64,000 nucleotides of DNA from Plectrocnemia conspersa. Its lineage: Eukaryota > Arthropoda > Insecta > Trichoptera > Polycentropodidae. Made by a program: the position numbers and the translations under genes. Below, piece by piece: positions 12,059-23,499 of this stretch; position 1 is the first letter of the stretch, and each line of letters begins with the position of its first letter. The notes below the pieces were generated by a model. The model did no database searches. It was not told the DNA's origin and saw nothing but the letters and a program-made list of their open reading frames with translations. The DNA is taken from positions 124,001-188,000 of the forward strand of contig VTFK01000020.1 of NCBI GenBank assembly GCA_009617715.1. The letters run 5' to 3'.

Positions 12059-12235
12059 AAAAGTAGAATCTATGTTGTTTCACACTCGATCCTGCGTAAA
12101 ATTCCAGCTGGAGTTCCTCAAGGAAGTTTGCTCGGGCCGTTCCTCTTTATCTTGTATATTCTCTTTGGCGCATTTTGCATTTGCACCTACACCTATATAT
12201 TCAGATAACACAATAATTGAAGCCCAGAGACAGTG
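12059..12235 (+). pseudogene. Jockey-like LINE reverse-transcriptase fragment
   Basis: From 12059 the plus strand reads KSRIYVVSHSILRKIPAG, then VPQGSLLGPFLFILYI. This is the conserved GVPQGS-LGP-LF motif of non-LTR reverse transcriptases. After a frameshift comes YSDNTII (about 12198), in place of the FADDTAI catalytic box. Only about 60 codons remain. It lies inside the hAT-like element and directly before a mariner remnant, so it was either carried in or inserted there. Confidence 0.75.
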
Positions 12236-12248
12236 AATAATTTAAGCA

Positions 12249-12738
12249 GATTGGGTGTTAGAGCAGCAGAAAGTTGATGCTGATTTTTCAAAGAAAATCT
12301 CCTCTTATGAGGCACATTTCCACCTTTCTGTGTATAGTGAGGAAAATCCTCATATGATTCACGAGAGACCATTACATGACTTGTGTTTGGTACACATTGT
12401 AGTCGGGCAGCGTCATGGGGTCTAAATTTTTTGCCACTTATCCGGTGCAACGTTGAATGTTACGTGAAAAGTTCCCAGGTAGCATTATTTCACGTTTTTG
12501 TGACGTCAACTGGCCGCTAATATCATGCGATTTAGCGCCGTTGGAATCGTGACCACACCAACAAGTCCGAAACGTCGGAGCACCTAAAAACCAACATACA
12601 CCAATTTATAACCGAGATACCGGCTTGCAATGTACGACAAGGTCGCTTGCTGAAAATGGTCCAGAGGCGGGCCATTTAATTGATATTATTTTTCATAATC
12701 AGCGAAATACCGCAAATGTTCGATTAACAAAAATTTGA
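12249..12738 (+). pseudogene. Mariner-like transposase remnant (C-terminal half)
   Basis: Conceptual pieces in order: DWVLEQQKVDADFSKKI and EAHFHLSVY (the HFHLSGYVN region with a deletion after it); SEENPHMIHERPLH; FPGSIISRFCDVNWPLISCDLAPLE from 12472 (read as several short motifs); then, after a frameshift, HLKTNIHQFITEIP; and GHLIDIIFHNQR ending at TGA 12736-12738. This order matches the second half of insect mariner-family transposases. The stretch between HFHLS and SEENP is shortened, the block around the second catalytic D is missing, and internal stops occur, so it is inactive. Intact relatives cut and paste at TA sites. Confidence 0.85.
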
Positions 12739-12895
12739 ATATATTCTTAAATTTATGTTTTTTTATAAAAAAATGTTCGAAAACTGTAGCACACATTACA
12801 CACACGACCTTTCTATCGCGAAAATTCCGCCCCCATGCAAGTGCCGCCCGGGACCCTGGTCCGCCCTTACCCCCAGCTACGCCACTGGTATGCCT

Positions 12896-14550
12896 TATAA
12901 GAAAATACCCGAGAAATGAGACATATTATAAACACTCAATTATGTAATTACATCAGCAACAATTTTAAATTTCCCTTTTTTATTATTTTGCGACATAAAC
13001 GCTCAATTACTGTAAATACTGAAGGTAGTTAACGTTCTGCCGTCGAACAAGATAAGAATGTTTAATATTTAAACTTCTGCATGTCATATGGGTTATCTGT
13101 TTAGCAGTAATGTTAGTGTATTTATGTCTAGTATTATGGAAAACACATGACATAATCGTATGTTATTTTCACCACTTTCATAAAATCGTGCTACCGACGA
13201 TATTCATGAATGGTAATCTATTCAAGTGTGAAAAGTGCCGGGGCCTGAATTTCATGTTCCAGCTTAATTGTAGTGCATCACGCGTTCCAATATATAGACT
13301 TTCCCTTAATAATTGACGCCCCGTGGGTGAACTCAAATTTGGGACACGTTTAACGCAAAGCTGTTCGTTTATTTAATTTAGCTTGCATAGCTCGCGTGCC
13401 TATTGCGGTGCATAATAATTAGCGCCGCATCGAAAATAGCCAGCGACGGCCAAAAGTGGCCACGGGAAAAAATGTTATGCAAGGGAGAGAGACTCGTCTC
13501 GCGAGATCCGACGAAGAATGCTCAATCTGCCCTCTATTCTCGCGGCCCGAGTTATTCGTGTTAGCGGCATGCGAAGTGGGCCATCGGCATCATCATCTCG
13601 AAGTCGACATCTTCGATAGCCCCGGGCCGGTTGACACTAATTCCTCCATCTTCTCTCTCCTTTACGATTTATTTGCATACGAAGCGCGCCGGCGAGACGA
13701 GACGTCTGCGCGTCCCTCTCCAAATGCAGCGTGACGTAGCGCGCTGCATCTTGGCACCGAAAGGTGCAATGGTACCGCTGGAATGCTGGATGAATGCTAA
13801 ATATCATTTGATGTTTTGCTTGTAACTGTCTAAATTAGCGAATGTGCGATTGGTGTTGCTTAACGTTGCGTTGAATGCGATCCAATTACCGCTAACCCGA
13901 GTCACTCTCGCAAGTTCAGACTTTTCTACAATAAAACATCGTGATACGCTCGCTAATTATTTTATTCAGTGCAAATTTGCCTGTAGTGGACGTCTTAAGT
14001 AAAATTCCAAAAATACAGTTTCAGTGACGGAAAAAAATAGGCTCACACTAAAAGGTGCATGGTATGTTGATCAAATCAGAGCGAAGCGGAAAATTCAATA
14101 CAATTGTCCCAAGTTTATTTTTATTTTATATTAAGACATGATTGTATTGTTTATTTCAATTGAAACTATATTAGCTTTCGAATGAGAGCGTCTTAGACTC
14201 ATTATGTAACATTTTCTATTGTTTATTCTTAGAGCAGGTTATTCTAAGCATTATCGATTTTTATATAAAAGCATTATCGTTTCGGTGGAAACGGGGCGCT
14301 ATTACTGTTTATTGGACCCTTTCCTAAAATAGTTTTACCTGATCTTTAAATACATTTTATTGAAACTAATAAAATTACTACATAACGCAGTTCTAAAATA
14401 TATTTATTTGACGTCGATTAACTATTTCCATAGTTCCTGGGAGTTAATTTATATCCGCTCTATTCATTGGTATTTATCTTTCCAGTCTTTGAAACTGGAT
14501 ATTATTAATTAAAACATTAAAAAGATAAGAAAGGCATAAATTATTATAAA
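12896..14550. other. Non-coding block with CpG-rich centre
   Basis: About 13330-13760 is GC-richer and open over 13456-13734 on the plus strand (92 codons, beginning ATGGCC... is not seen at its first codon). No domain is recognised. No repeat termini or RNA genes were noticed. Unclassified. Confidence 0.4.
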
Positions 14551-14554
14551 TAAC

Positions 14555-14790
14555 CTCCTCGGACAAAATTTCCAAAATTGATTTTAAACTTAAATTTCCG
14601 TGAGATATTTTTTTGAACTCCCGTAACAACCTGCCCTCAAACAAAAAATTGCGCTTTTGAATAAAAAATTCAAAGGACTTTTTTTAGGTCCCGCAGCAAC
14701 AATGATCTATTTATTTTTTATGTTCTTTGATATTTTCAAAGGAGGACACAATCTGGTCGCCTTAATAAAACGCCATTAGAGACGAAAAAT
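14555..14790 (+). repeat. Interspersed repeat fragment shared with 52.85 kb
   Basis: A CTCCCGTAACAACCTG...AATAAAAAATT segment resembles 52870-52990 (CTCCCGTAGCAACTTTGTC...AATAAAAAATTTTGAG). Both lie in AT-rich surroundings with no coding signal. The boundaries are not defined. Confidence 0.4.
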
Positions 14791-14908
14791 GTTAGTTCAG
14801 TGATTTTCATGTGATTATTTAGCGTCAATAAAATGTAAGGTGAAATAATGCATTATCTTACAAATAAATAAACTTACAGTGTATAACTAGGGTGTAACAT
14901 ACTACAAT

Positions 14909-15279
14909 GGCACCCCGACAAAGCCGCGCAGGACAATCCCGCGCCGATTAAGCCGCGCCGTCATAGCCGCGCAAAGTCAAAAAAAAAAAATTTTATAACA
15001 TGGTTTTTATTTATTAATAATTACAAATATATATAGGAAAAGGTAGGCGTCTCGCTACCGCTCGCGCCGACTTTCACTGTAGAACCAAACAACCTAACCT
15101 TTTTTTAATGATATTGTATTGATTTATTTTCATTTCGGTATATTTTGTAACTCTCCAGCATCATCCAATCTATGACTAACTGTTCAAAAAGCGAATCACA
15201 AAATCATTTTCTTTCATTTTATTCAATTTTATAATTTTGATTAGCGCCGCAATGTCGTAACATCATTTCGTTCGACAAA
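14909..15279. mobile_element. Possible MULE-like element with tandem-array end
   Basis: The segment is flanked by a 10-bp direct repeat ATACTACAAT (14899-14908 and 15280-15289). The left end carries four head-to-tail units (14916-14972). The right end has GCGCCGCAATGTCG (about 15244), which is an 11-of-14 inverted match to the first left unit. Long 9-10 bp duplications and variable, tandem-containing termini are seen in Mutator-like elements. No transposase lies within the 371 bp. The outermost bases do not form a clean TIR, so the superfamily is uncertain. Confidence 0.4.
14916..14972 (+). repeat. Four-copy 14-15 bp GC-rich tandem array
   Basis: Units are CGACAAAGCCGCGC, AGGACAATCCCGCGC, CGATTAAGCCGCGC and CGTCATAGCCGCGC, with consensus roughly CGNCAAAGCCGCGC. 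The array is strikingly GC-rich against its AT-rich surroundings. A comparable TGTCG-containing array occurs at 35025-35125. Confidence 0.9.
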
Positions 15280-15344
15280 ATACTACAATATTTAAAATGA
15301 ATTTCATCGAACCCATCCTAATACAAAGTTCAAATACTATAGTA

Positions 15345-15520
15345 GTTCGTTTAGGTTAGGTTCGAATGGACGTTTCGCAACTGTCAAACGGAGTTTCATT
15401 ATTTTCGCTAGTAGAAATATATTATATATATATATATACAAATGAATTTGGATATGATTTCACTGAATCGCCAGTGATAATTTAACATCCTGGCAATACA
15501 CATTCACCGTAACATATACA
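15345..15520 (-). repeat. Composite foldback repeat, internal fragment
   Basis: Reverse-strand landmarks of the composite family are present: TTTAGGTTAGGTT, ACGTTTCGCAACTGTCAAA, a TTCGCTAGTAGAAATATA module and TTTCACTGAATCGCCAGTG. An AT dinucleotide run sits in the middle at about 15420-15440. Neither terminal direct-repeat module is found, so only the interior survives. Confidence 0.55.
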
Positions 15521-15524
15521 ACAT

Positions 15525-17030
15525 AAGCACATAAATTGCCATAACAAATGAATTGGTCTAAGAATACTAATGAAACTAAAGGTAATAACACTGAAAATGC
15601 CAATAATTCATATGGCTTCCGGGGAAGGAATGACCATGATCATTGATGTAAACGCTCGTAAACTCGATCATTATATAATATTTTTATGATTAATTTCATC
15701 AGTTTAACGACTGATAAATATAGTACATAGCACAACATATTAGCGAATAACGAGCGAGCGTGAGTTACAATGCGAAAATTTATCTAACATTTTCTTTCGC
15801 TACAGCGATGTGGCGTTTTGCTCTCGGCGATCCGAAAACCGGAAAAGCGTGATTTAGAGATGCCCGACCGCTTAATTTATTTTGGATATCGAGTGTGAAG
15901 AATTACATATTATTATGCCGCATACAGTTTAGGTAGGGACATATGTGTTCGGATGCAGTGATGCAAGACGCCTCTAATTGGAACCCAAATCGCATTGATA
16001 AATAAACAATCGCCAGATCGTGTTTGGCGCACATCTTCGATTTCAAAATCGTGCCGACACGTTTCAAAACAAGATCTGTTCCGAATCCGATGCTCTCTTC
16101 CACACAACCGGTATGCTGTGGCATCATAACCGAAACGCGATGATGTCAAGCGATTATGGAGGAAGCGAAATCGTGTCAATGTAGATGTAGAAGAACAGCT
16201 TTCTGCGCGTATGCCAAAAAACGACCTATCTGACCAAAGAGGGCTGAACTTTCTCGGAAGGCCCGCCGAGTATATATGTTTGTATCATACATTCTTCCAA
16301 AGGTTCAGCGAGCCCTACGGCTGGGACGTGACTGTTGCCGTTTCGCAACTATTCCTTTTCTGCATGTATGGAGTTTGTAACGAAGGATACGTAGAACAAA
16401 ACGTACTCCGCCCATTACTAGGGTCTGTAATTTGAACTTTGCGATTCCTTTGTGCCAGAAGAACGCTGGCTTTCTTTTCCCACGCTGACCTCCTCACGCT
16501 CTTGACAGCAGCAGGGTTTTGCGCGAATATTTTCGCGTGATTTGCGAAAGTGTCTGAGGAAATGGTTGAATGGCGTGCTTTTATTGTTGATGATGATGTT
16601 CGTTTTTCCTCTCTTTGTCGGATTCGTTTTTGTTTGATTGTTTACGGTGCGTGAGGAACGCAAGAACGACTCAATTAGAGGGACGCTATGTGGCGTTTAT
16701 GGTCCTATAAAAGTTTGTTTGATACGTGCCTAAAAATTGTCTTTCAACGTCAGAGTATAATCCATTAGAGCCTAAAAATATGCGGTTAAATTCTTTACTG
16801 ATTTAGGCATGTAAATAGATCATTTTATCAACTTATTTCGTATGTGACTATATATAAAAAAAATGCCAGGCACTGATTTCATTCTAGCTGGTATGCTTAA
16901 AAAATGCAGAAAGTTTATTATTTTCCCCGATGTATGTAAAATAACGAAAGTGGCTCCTATACATTAAAATAGGAAACAAATATATGATGGATGGATAGGA
17001 GTCTGCTCTTTTTCTAATTTTGTGACAAAA
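15525..17030. other. Non-coding block, no gene called
   Basis: Short overlapping open frames on both strands around 15900-16660 lie in a higher-GC patch, but no domain is recognised. Nothing repetitive within the window was noticed here. Confidence 0.4.
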
Positions 17031-17037
17031 AATCTCT

Positions 17038-17100
17038 CAAGTAGATGCCATGCATACGGATTTTGAAAAGGCTTTTGATCAAGTTTGTCATAATTTAATT
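17038..17100 (+). pseudogene. LINE reverse-transcriptase motif-A fragment
   Basis: The plus strand reads QVDAMHTDFEKAFDQVCHN from 17038. This is the V-D-x-x-x-T-D-F-x-K-A-F-D motif that carries the first catalytic aspartate of jockey-type reverse transcriptases. The rest of the ORF is not recoverable: the next bases are low-complexity T/A. A short relic only. Confidence 0.8.
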
Positions 17101-17479
17101 TTTTTTAAATTTACATGTTTGAGTTTTCTTATAAAATGATTTAAATTGTGTCATGCATTAACCATTGCTCAAAAAATGGATGGGTTTGGATTTTCCTATA
17201 AAACGATTCATTTTTTTTTAATCATATTTTTCAAATCGAAAGTATGTTCAATATGACAACGTAAGTCGTCTGAATAAATTGCCACTTCGGGAATTTTTAA
17301 AGGTTCTAATTTATGCCCTTTAATGGTTCTTAATAATAATAATTCATTAAATATATCAATGATTGTAAAAAATGCGTGGTTATCCGCCAATGGATAATCA
17401 TTTTGTATTAAAAAAATTAATTTCATAATATATTCCAGAGCAAAAACACCACTTAAATTTTATTATAAAATACAGAAGT

Positions 17480-17717
17480 GGTAACCTTTTACGCCTTCGA
17501 AAAACGTTTGAATAGAATGTTTTTAGGCGTGTCTACTATGACCGAAATTGGCAAAATTCGTTTGTTGAACGAAACAAAATGTTGCGTCGCAAATTTTTGT
17601 GAAGTCTTGTTACGTTTATATATTTTCTATCTCAAAAAAAATACAAATATATTCGAATATTCATTTTTTATTCAATATTCAAATAGTTAAATACTACGAA
17701 TAATTGAGAACTCTAAA
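17480..17717 (+). mobile_element. TAGGG-end hAT-like fragment, distal part
   Basis: It contains ACTATGACCGAAATTGGCAAAATTCG...TTGAACGAAACAAAATG and ends with CGAATAATTGAGAACTCTAAA at 17697-17717. That end is the inverted counterpart of the TAGGGTTCTCAATT terminus at 52120. It belongs to the same family as 17718-18412, 36346-37191 and 52120-52600. Confidence 0.5.
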
Positions 17718-18412
17718 TATGACGTTTCTTCTTTACAAAAAAATACTTTTATGAATAGACAGTTTATTGGCGGTATATACTATGACCGAAATTCGCAGAA
17801 TTCGTTCGTTGAACGAAACAAAATATTGTAAAAACTCACCATTTATTATCGTTTAAAGCTTATCTCAAAAACATGTGTGCGTCGCAATTTTTTGTGAAGT
17901 TCGTGCTACGATTTTGTATTTGTTGTCACAAGACGCATATATTTTATTTCAATCAGTTCAATAAATTTGACCGCTGTTAATTTATTTCTAGTTATTTAAT
18001 TTATATGCAAATCCGCACAAAACAAACGTCCACACGAATTCGATCTTTATGTATTATATATCAAATTCGTTGCAAACATTATTAGCTATTGTTTATCTTT
18101 ACAATAAATTCGATAACTATATATTTAAAATGTTTCATCAATTCAGGTGATTTGAATCTGTTTAAAAAAATTCTTTTTGACGCCCTATGCATATTAAATA
18201 AAATTTAAAATGTTAAACGATTATGAAAGTAATTAATAAATAATTATAATCAAAGAATCAAATAATATTTTACAGGCAATTATTATTTTTTTTTGTACTA
18301 ATTAGTTAAATAAATTAGTATCGTTAAAAATCTAGAAAAAAATACGAATATATTCGAACATTCATCCAATTTTTATTCAATATTTCAATTTATAATAATT
18401 GAGCCTGCTCCT
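17718..18412 (+). mobile_element. TAGGG-end hAT-like element, left end missing
   Basis: The order of conserved phrases matches the reverse strand of 36346-37191: CGGTATATACTATGACCGAAATTCGCAGAATTCG, TTGAACGAAACAAAAT, GTGCGTCGCAATTTTT, CAGTTCAATAAATTTGACCG, TATATGCAAATCC, TATATATCAAATTCGTT, TATTTAAAATGTT and ACGATTATGAAAGTAATTAAT, with a CGAATATATTCGAA tract near the end. No ORF is present, so it is non-autonomous. The right terminus (AATAATTGAGCCTGC, about 18400) looks decayed. Confidence 0.55.
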
Positions 18413-18558
18413 GACCACTGGAGCCAAATCGCTCGCTCACAACGTCGCAAGGCGAAAGAGTTTTAGACATATTACACCAATACTTTTAAATTCCATATTT
18501 ATATCGATACTTCTGCATTCATAGCTTAACTTTTATTTTTTATTAACGATAATCTTAA

Positions 18559-18790
18559 CCTTCTCAGATCCAGTGAACATTTCAATGTACAATAATTGCT
18601 TGTTTTTGAAGCCATTTTTGATGTATTTTTACAGTGACCATTGTACATCACAGTGTATACCATAACACAAAAAATATTTTTATTGCACTAAATAAAAAAA
18701 AATAACAATAAAAATATTTTTATGCCCCTTTAAAAGAATTTATACCAATAATATTTTTTTATGAAAAATAAAAATTGATGTCTGAGGAGG
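18559..18790. mobile_element. 232-bp TTAA MITE (piggyBac-like)
   Basis: The ends are CCTTCTCAGATCC (left) and ...GTCTGAGGAGG (right), inverted, with 9 of the first 10 bases matching. TTAA lies immediately outside on both sides (18555-18558 and 18791-18794). The interior is AT-rich with repeated AAAAATATTTTTAT phrases and no ORF. TTAA targets with CC-starting TIRs are the hallmark of piggyBac-type elements. Confidence 0.7.
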
Positions 18791-18799
18791 TTAAGCAGC

Positions 18800-20170
18800 T
18801 ATTAATGACAGTAGATATACATATGTATTAGCTACTATTTTTTGCTTTATTAATGAAAGGTGAATTTGTGAACTTTGTAAGATAGTACTTTGCTCCGCAA
18901 TCTAATCGCTTCCCAATTCGCCTAATCGCTTCTCGCGCGTTGACCGTTTTTAGCCGTTACAGGGCGAGGCACGCATATGCCACTAATGATTCGCAGCTAT
19001 CCGTTTTTCGCGACTGGTCGTCGACCGTTGCTCTGTCGCAGAACCGAACGGCCTTCCTCGGCCGAGAGACGGCCGCAAAAACAATTCGACGGGGATGAGT
19101 CACACTCGGAATTCTGCGGCCGTTGGATATTTATTTATACATACGTACACCTAAAAGCTGGAAATCGCCAACGCCGACGACAAGGCCCACCTCCCCACAC
19201 TTTTAATGCCACCTCGCTGCTTTATATGGACACGATCTGTGGACTAAACTAGCGGATAGAGTAGCTAGAATCTCGAGGGATATCCTCCGTCAGTCGACAA
19301 CAATCGATCGTTGATTGCTTCTGCTTCTGCCGCGTCGGCTTTGAACTTGATTTAACTGATCAGCCTTCCGCGGGCCGCATTTGGTCAGAGCGCGGCCAAT
19401 AAATCTTGGCTCCTCTCGACGGAGGGCGTTCGCTAATTGTCGCGATTATCTCGACCTTTTTCAAAACGGCGAAGGCGAAACGCCGATGTGCCGCGTGACG
19501 ACAAATGTCGCTCGCTTTGGTAAAAAAATACTTTTTATAAATATTGATCAAACTAAGGGCACTTAGAAAGTGGAAGGTCGTTGTTTTGCGATAAGCTATA
19601 CCTGTCCGAGCAGCGTTAAAAAGTTTTGTATGCCCATAAAATATGTATGATAGTTTCAATGTTGGTCATAAATAACCATACACATTCCAGCTGCTTCGAT
19701 TCGGCAGGACGAGAAGCGTTAAAATCTCGAAATACTATTCTTTTTTCCCACGCTTCCTTGCGATCGAGCAGTAAATCAAATCGATACGATCGTTACGGCG
19801 TTGTAAATGCTTATTTTATATCCTCAAACAAGCTTAAAATGTGACATAACGCCATCTTTATGATACGATGTGTCTTTAGAATAGGATTGTTGACCTCACC
19901 TTAGCAAAGTACTTTCCATTTAATGTGATATCCCGCCCGTACCACCGTTATTTTGTCACCTTCTGTCTTTCACCAAAACGGTGACAAAATCTCTTGATGT
20001 GGATATTCAAGTAGATGTCGTATAGCACTGACGACAAAGTTATCTAAGCAATTTACACCCGATATTGATGAAATAATTTTTAGCAAAATATATATTTTCT
20101 ACACATTTATCTGATTTAAAATTTTGCTGTAAAATAAAATGTATTTTTTTAATGTAAGTTTTTTGTTTGT
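18800..20170. other. Mixed non-coding block
   Basis: About 18880-19480 is CpG-containing and GC-richer, with overlapping open frames (18977-19252 plus, 19360-19659 minus) that show no domain. The remainder is AT-rich. No RNA or repeat boundary was seen. Confidence 0.4.
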
Positions 20171-20179
20171 TACTCTCAG

Positions 20180-21645
20180 ACTCCTTTCAAATAAATTTGA
20201 ATTTACGTCAAAAGCAATAAAATCGTGCCGTCGCAGTGGGAACGCTCAGTTATGTAGCTCAGTTATGTATAATAAGCACAACTAAACCGATTTTTGCCCA
20301 ATAGGAGAACGCAAAAAACAATTGTCCCTTCTCAGAAGTCAAAAATCCACACCAAAAACAATAAAATCGTGTCGGCGCCATCGCAGTGGGAACGCAAGAT
20401 TTTATTGCTTTTGACGTGAATTTTTGACTTGTGAGAAGTGATAATTGTTTTTGTGCTCTCCTATTGACCAAAATTCGGTTTAAATACACTTTACCAATTG
20501 ACTCATATCTGAACTTCTTCCGTTTATTTCCCTTGAGAGTTGATTTGGCTTAGTTTGAATTTTTGCCTAGTTTAGAACTTTCATTAGGTTAAGTTAGGTT
20601 AGTTTGAACAAGTTCAATGCAAAAAGTATTTTTTCTGGTATAGTATAATTCAAGTAAAATGTAAATTGAAGCATGTCAAATTTTGCATCGTTTTTTTTTA
20701 TTATTTTAATACTTCATATAAAATATTTTCTACAGCTCATTTTTAAGAATTTTCAATACTAGATATGTACGACTAAGCTCGGTTTTAATCAATCATCCCG
20801 ATATTTTTCCGTGAGATTAGGATAATCCAGGTAAACCTAATCTGTGATGATCGATCGGAATTATAATTATAGAATAATCACTAAGTTAAACCCAGGTCTT
20901 TCAGGTCAATAGTAATATAACCATCATAACGTTCATATATATTATTTTATTAAATCTTGAACTCAATATTATTGCAAAATAATATCATAAGTATCAGTAA
21001 AGTAATAAAAACGACTATAAAAAAATCTATTTTCACTAGTAAAAATTTAATTTTACTGACTCATCCAGATAAAACGTATCAAAAAAATAATTTACAATTT
21101 CAAATTGTATTTGTTTACTAAAGAATGATTCAGAACTGTAATCATGGAATTGTAAAATAAATTAAGCCAAACCTAAACCTTATTAAAACTAAATAAAAGT
21201 TCTAAGACTATGGTAAGTTTTAAAACTTTTATTAAGTCATGTTGGGTTTCGTTAATTCGTATAGGTTGGGTTTGGGTTTGACAGCATACGTTTCGCAACT
21301 GTCAAATTATGCTTCATATACATTTTAGAGCAGCGTATAATTTCACTAGCGCCTATCAGTTAAATTGTATTTTTGCTATATCTACTGATGAAAATGTATT
21401 TGGACTTCATATAACTTCACCGAAAAATCCACATTCACTGTAACATTCATACATCGAGAATTTCTGGTTTAGAATCAGAGACGACATATCAGCTTTTTTT
21501 GGAGGGTGAGGCAAAAATTTGCCAGTTAGTTGTCGTTTTTTTAGTATTTCGTTTTCATTAAAATGCATAGTATTTCATTAAATGACTTGCATTTTTCTGC
21601 CCAAATTCAAGAAGTAGGGCAAATGTCCTAGCCAGCTAGACATTG
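20180..21645 (-). repeat. Composite foldback repeat, copy II
   Basis: Read on the minus strand from 21645 it gives the terminal module (GAATTTGGGCAGAAAAATG), CGTCTCTGATTCTAAACC, the CACTAG/CTAGTG module, ACAGTTGCGAAACGT, CAAACCCAAACCCAACCT and TTAGAACTTTTA. Next come the AGGGAAATAAACGG phrase (about 20520) and the foldback (20320-20460), whose arms CTTCTCAGAAGTC and GACTTGTGAGAAG remain but whose GC-rich centre is shortened. The distal end near 20180-20250 repeats the CGTCAAAAGCAATAAAATCGTG phrase and then stops without the terminal module. Confidence 0.65.
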
Positions 21646-21649
21646 ATCA

Positions 21650-22945
21650 TATTTTTTTATGTGAGTATCTATATTATGGTTGATGATCATATTATAGTAT
21701 GATCTTGAAAATATATTTATATTGTGTATGTTCCGTTTGAACTTTTTGTGTTTTTATATTATTACAAAAAAATATATACGTGCTTAGAAATTGTCAAGCT
21801 GAGCACTAGTGCCTCTGCTATAAAGTTGCTACGCCTCATGCTTTTAATAACTTGTTAAACAATAAAATATAATGAGCTTATTGGATCATCATCGATAAAA
21901 TGTTTGCTTACCACAGATTACCTAATGACTTGATCTTTTAATTGATGAGTCAGTATGTACTTTTATAAAAGGCCATCTGTGTGCGCGACGCATTGCTATG
22001 ATTTGCTGTATTTAATCCGGTCGAGATAAGCTAAAGTTAAATTTATTGCTAGTGGAGCGGTGGAAAATTTCGCATTATATTTTACACGCACAAACAGTAT
22101 GCAAATCCGTTTTTTCCCTGCGTTGCAAGATTTATAATGTCTACAAACTGGTTCGTGTCTTGCCCGACCGTCTCAGTCTCCACGGAAGCTGAGTGGAAAG
22201 TTCACTTGAACTTTTATTTTTTATATTTGCCAATCTTTAATTCGTTTCACATCAACGACCGTGACCTGATTAAATATATAGTGTTTGTATGGGGATTCAT
22301 TGTAGATTTTGCACTTTTATCGTACTTTTAACGCCGTTTTCAATAAGCCACTCAAACAATGACTCACCTGCCGGCTCATGCATAATGTATGCGGGGACGA
22401 GTTGAGATACGAGGCTATACCACCGCAAATCCGGCAAAGGACGGTTTGGTTGAACGGACACTTTGGAGTGTATCGGCCTTGAACTTTGTCCCGAACTGGT
22501 TTACGAAATGCTCGCATAGGTACCATTTTATTTACATGCGTATATCGCTTATAGACGCGGAAGACCGATTGGCACGTTACAGTGGAAGATGCGTAAAAAA
22601 TATCTATAGATGGTCGTAGTCGTAGAATGTTGTTGTTGCTGTTGGAATTGTCTATAACTAGAAGAAAAACGGAGCTTTTAGCGTCGGGGCATAAATGGAA
22701 GATTCGCACCGGTGACGCAATTGGATTTAATAAAAAATGTTTTGATTTGATTAAATTGGAATATCAACAGCTATTCAATAGATTAAATGTATAAATATAC
22801 GCTGATTTGTATGATCATATTTATTTTGAGATGCCGCATTTATAAATGGCTTCTCTTATCGCGAAGTAATCAATAATTTCATTTAACTATGTTTGAATCA
22901 AAGTTAAATTAATTCTGCATACCGATAATTATCCATCCTAATGAT
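21650..22945. other. Non-coding block; longest minus ORF not supported
   Basis: A 130-codon minus-strand frame (22317-22709) overlaps a plus-strand frame (22389-22619). Neither shows a domain, signal peptide or conserved motif. Treated as chance frames in a moderately GC-rich patch. Confidence 0.4.
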
Positions 22946-22949
22946 TTAA

Positions 22950-23490
22950 CTGAATTTTGACCAATAGGACTCACTCGTTACCGAGCTTTCCCACTGCGGC
23001 GGAGCCGACATGATTTTATTGCTTTTGACGTGAATTTTGTTTTAAAACCAAACTTCGGTTTGAATATACTTTGATCAGCTCTCTTATATTAGAAGTCATA
23101 AGCTATCATATTTTTAAAATATAGTGTAATATCGAAATGCAGACAAACTATAGAGCAATATGTGAGATGCTATGTCTGTCTGTACTTATTCTTCCGCTTT
23201 TTTCCCCTGAGAGATGAGTTGGCTTACTTTGTATTTTGGACTTGACATAACAAAAGTTCTAAAACTATAATTAGATTGAGAACTTTCATTAGGTTAGCTT
23301 TGAGTTTAAAGAGCAAATGGACGTTTCGCAACTGTCAAATTGAGTTTCATATATATTTTAGAGCACTATATCAGTTAAATTATAGTTTTGCTAGTATATC
23401 TACTGCTAAAAATGTAAATTAATTTATTAGTAAAAATATAACTTTACCAAAAATAACATTCATTGTAAGATTTACATCCTGCAGACGACA
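22950..23490 (-). repeat. Composite foldback repeat, copy III (partial)
   Basis: It carries CCCACTGCGGCGGAGCCGAC, ATTTTATTGCTTTTGACGTG, TTCCGCTTTTTTCCCCTGAGAG, a TTAGGTTAGC stretch, ACGTTTCGCAACTGTCAAA and the CTAGTATATCTACTG module. The terminal modules are lost. Only one arm of the foldback is present. Confidence 0.6.
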
Positions 23491-23499
23491 GAAAAAACT

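Larger units (their letters stand above)
11811..12887. mobile_element. hAT-like element with internal LINE and mariner pieces
   Basis: The ends are CAGTCGAGTAGCTAGG (left) and ...CAGCTACGCCACTG (right), inverted relative to each other. They are flanked by a perfect 8-bp direct repeat GTATGCCT at 11803-11810 and 12888-12895. The same termini occur in the short element at 55282-55522, which also shares the GTGCCGCCC and run-of-C segments near the ends. An 8-bp duplication and CAG...CTG ends fit the hAT superfamily. No hAT transposase is visible. The interior holds a SINE/LINE-tail segment (about 11915-12045), a reverse-transcriptase fragment and a mariner transposase remnant, so the 1,077 bp are mostly secondary cargo. 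Confidence 0.75.

Noticed and set aside
15420..15440. AT dinucleotide run
   Set aside because: Simple microsatellite inside a composite repeat fragment; no function implied.
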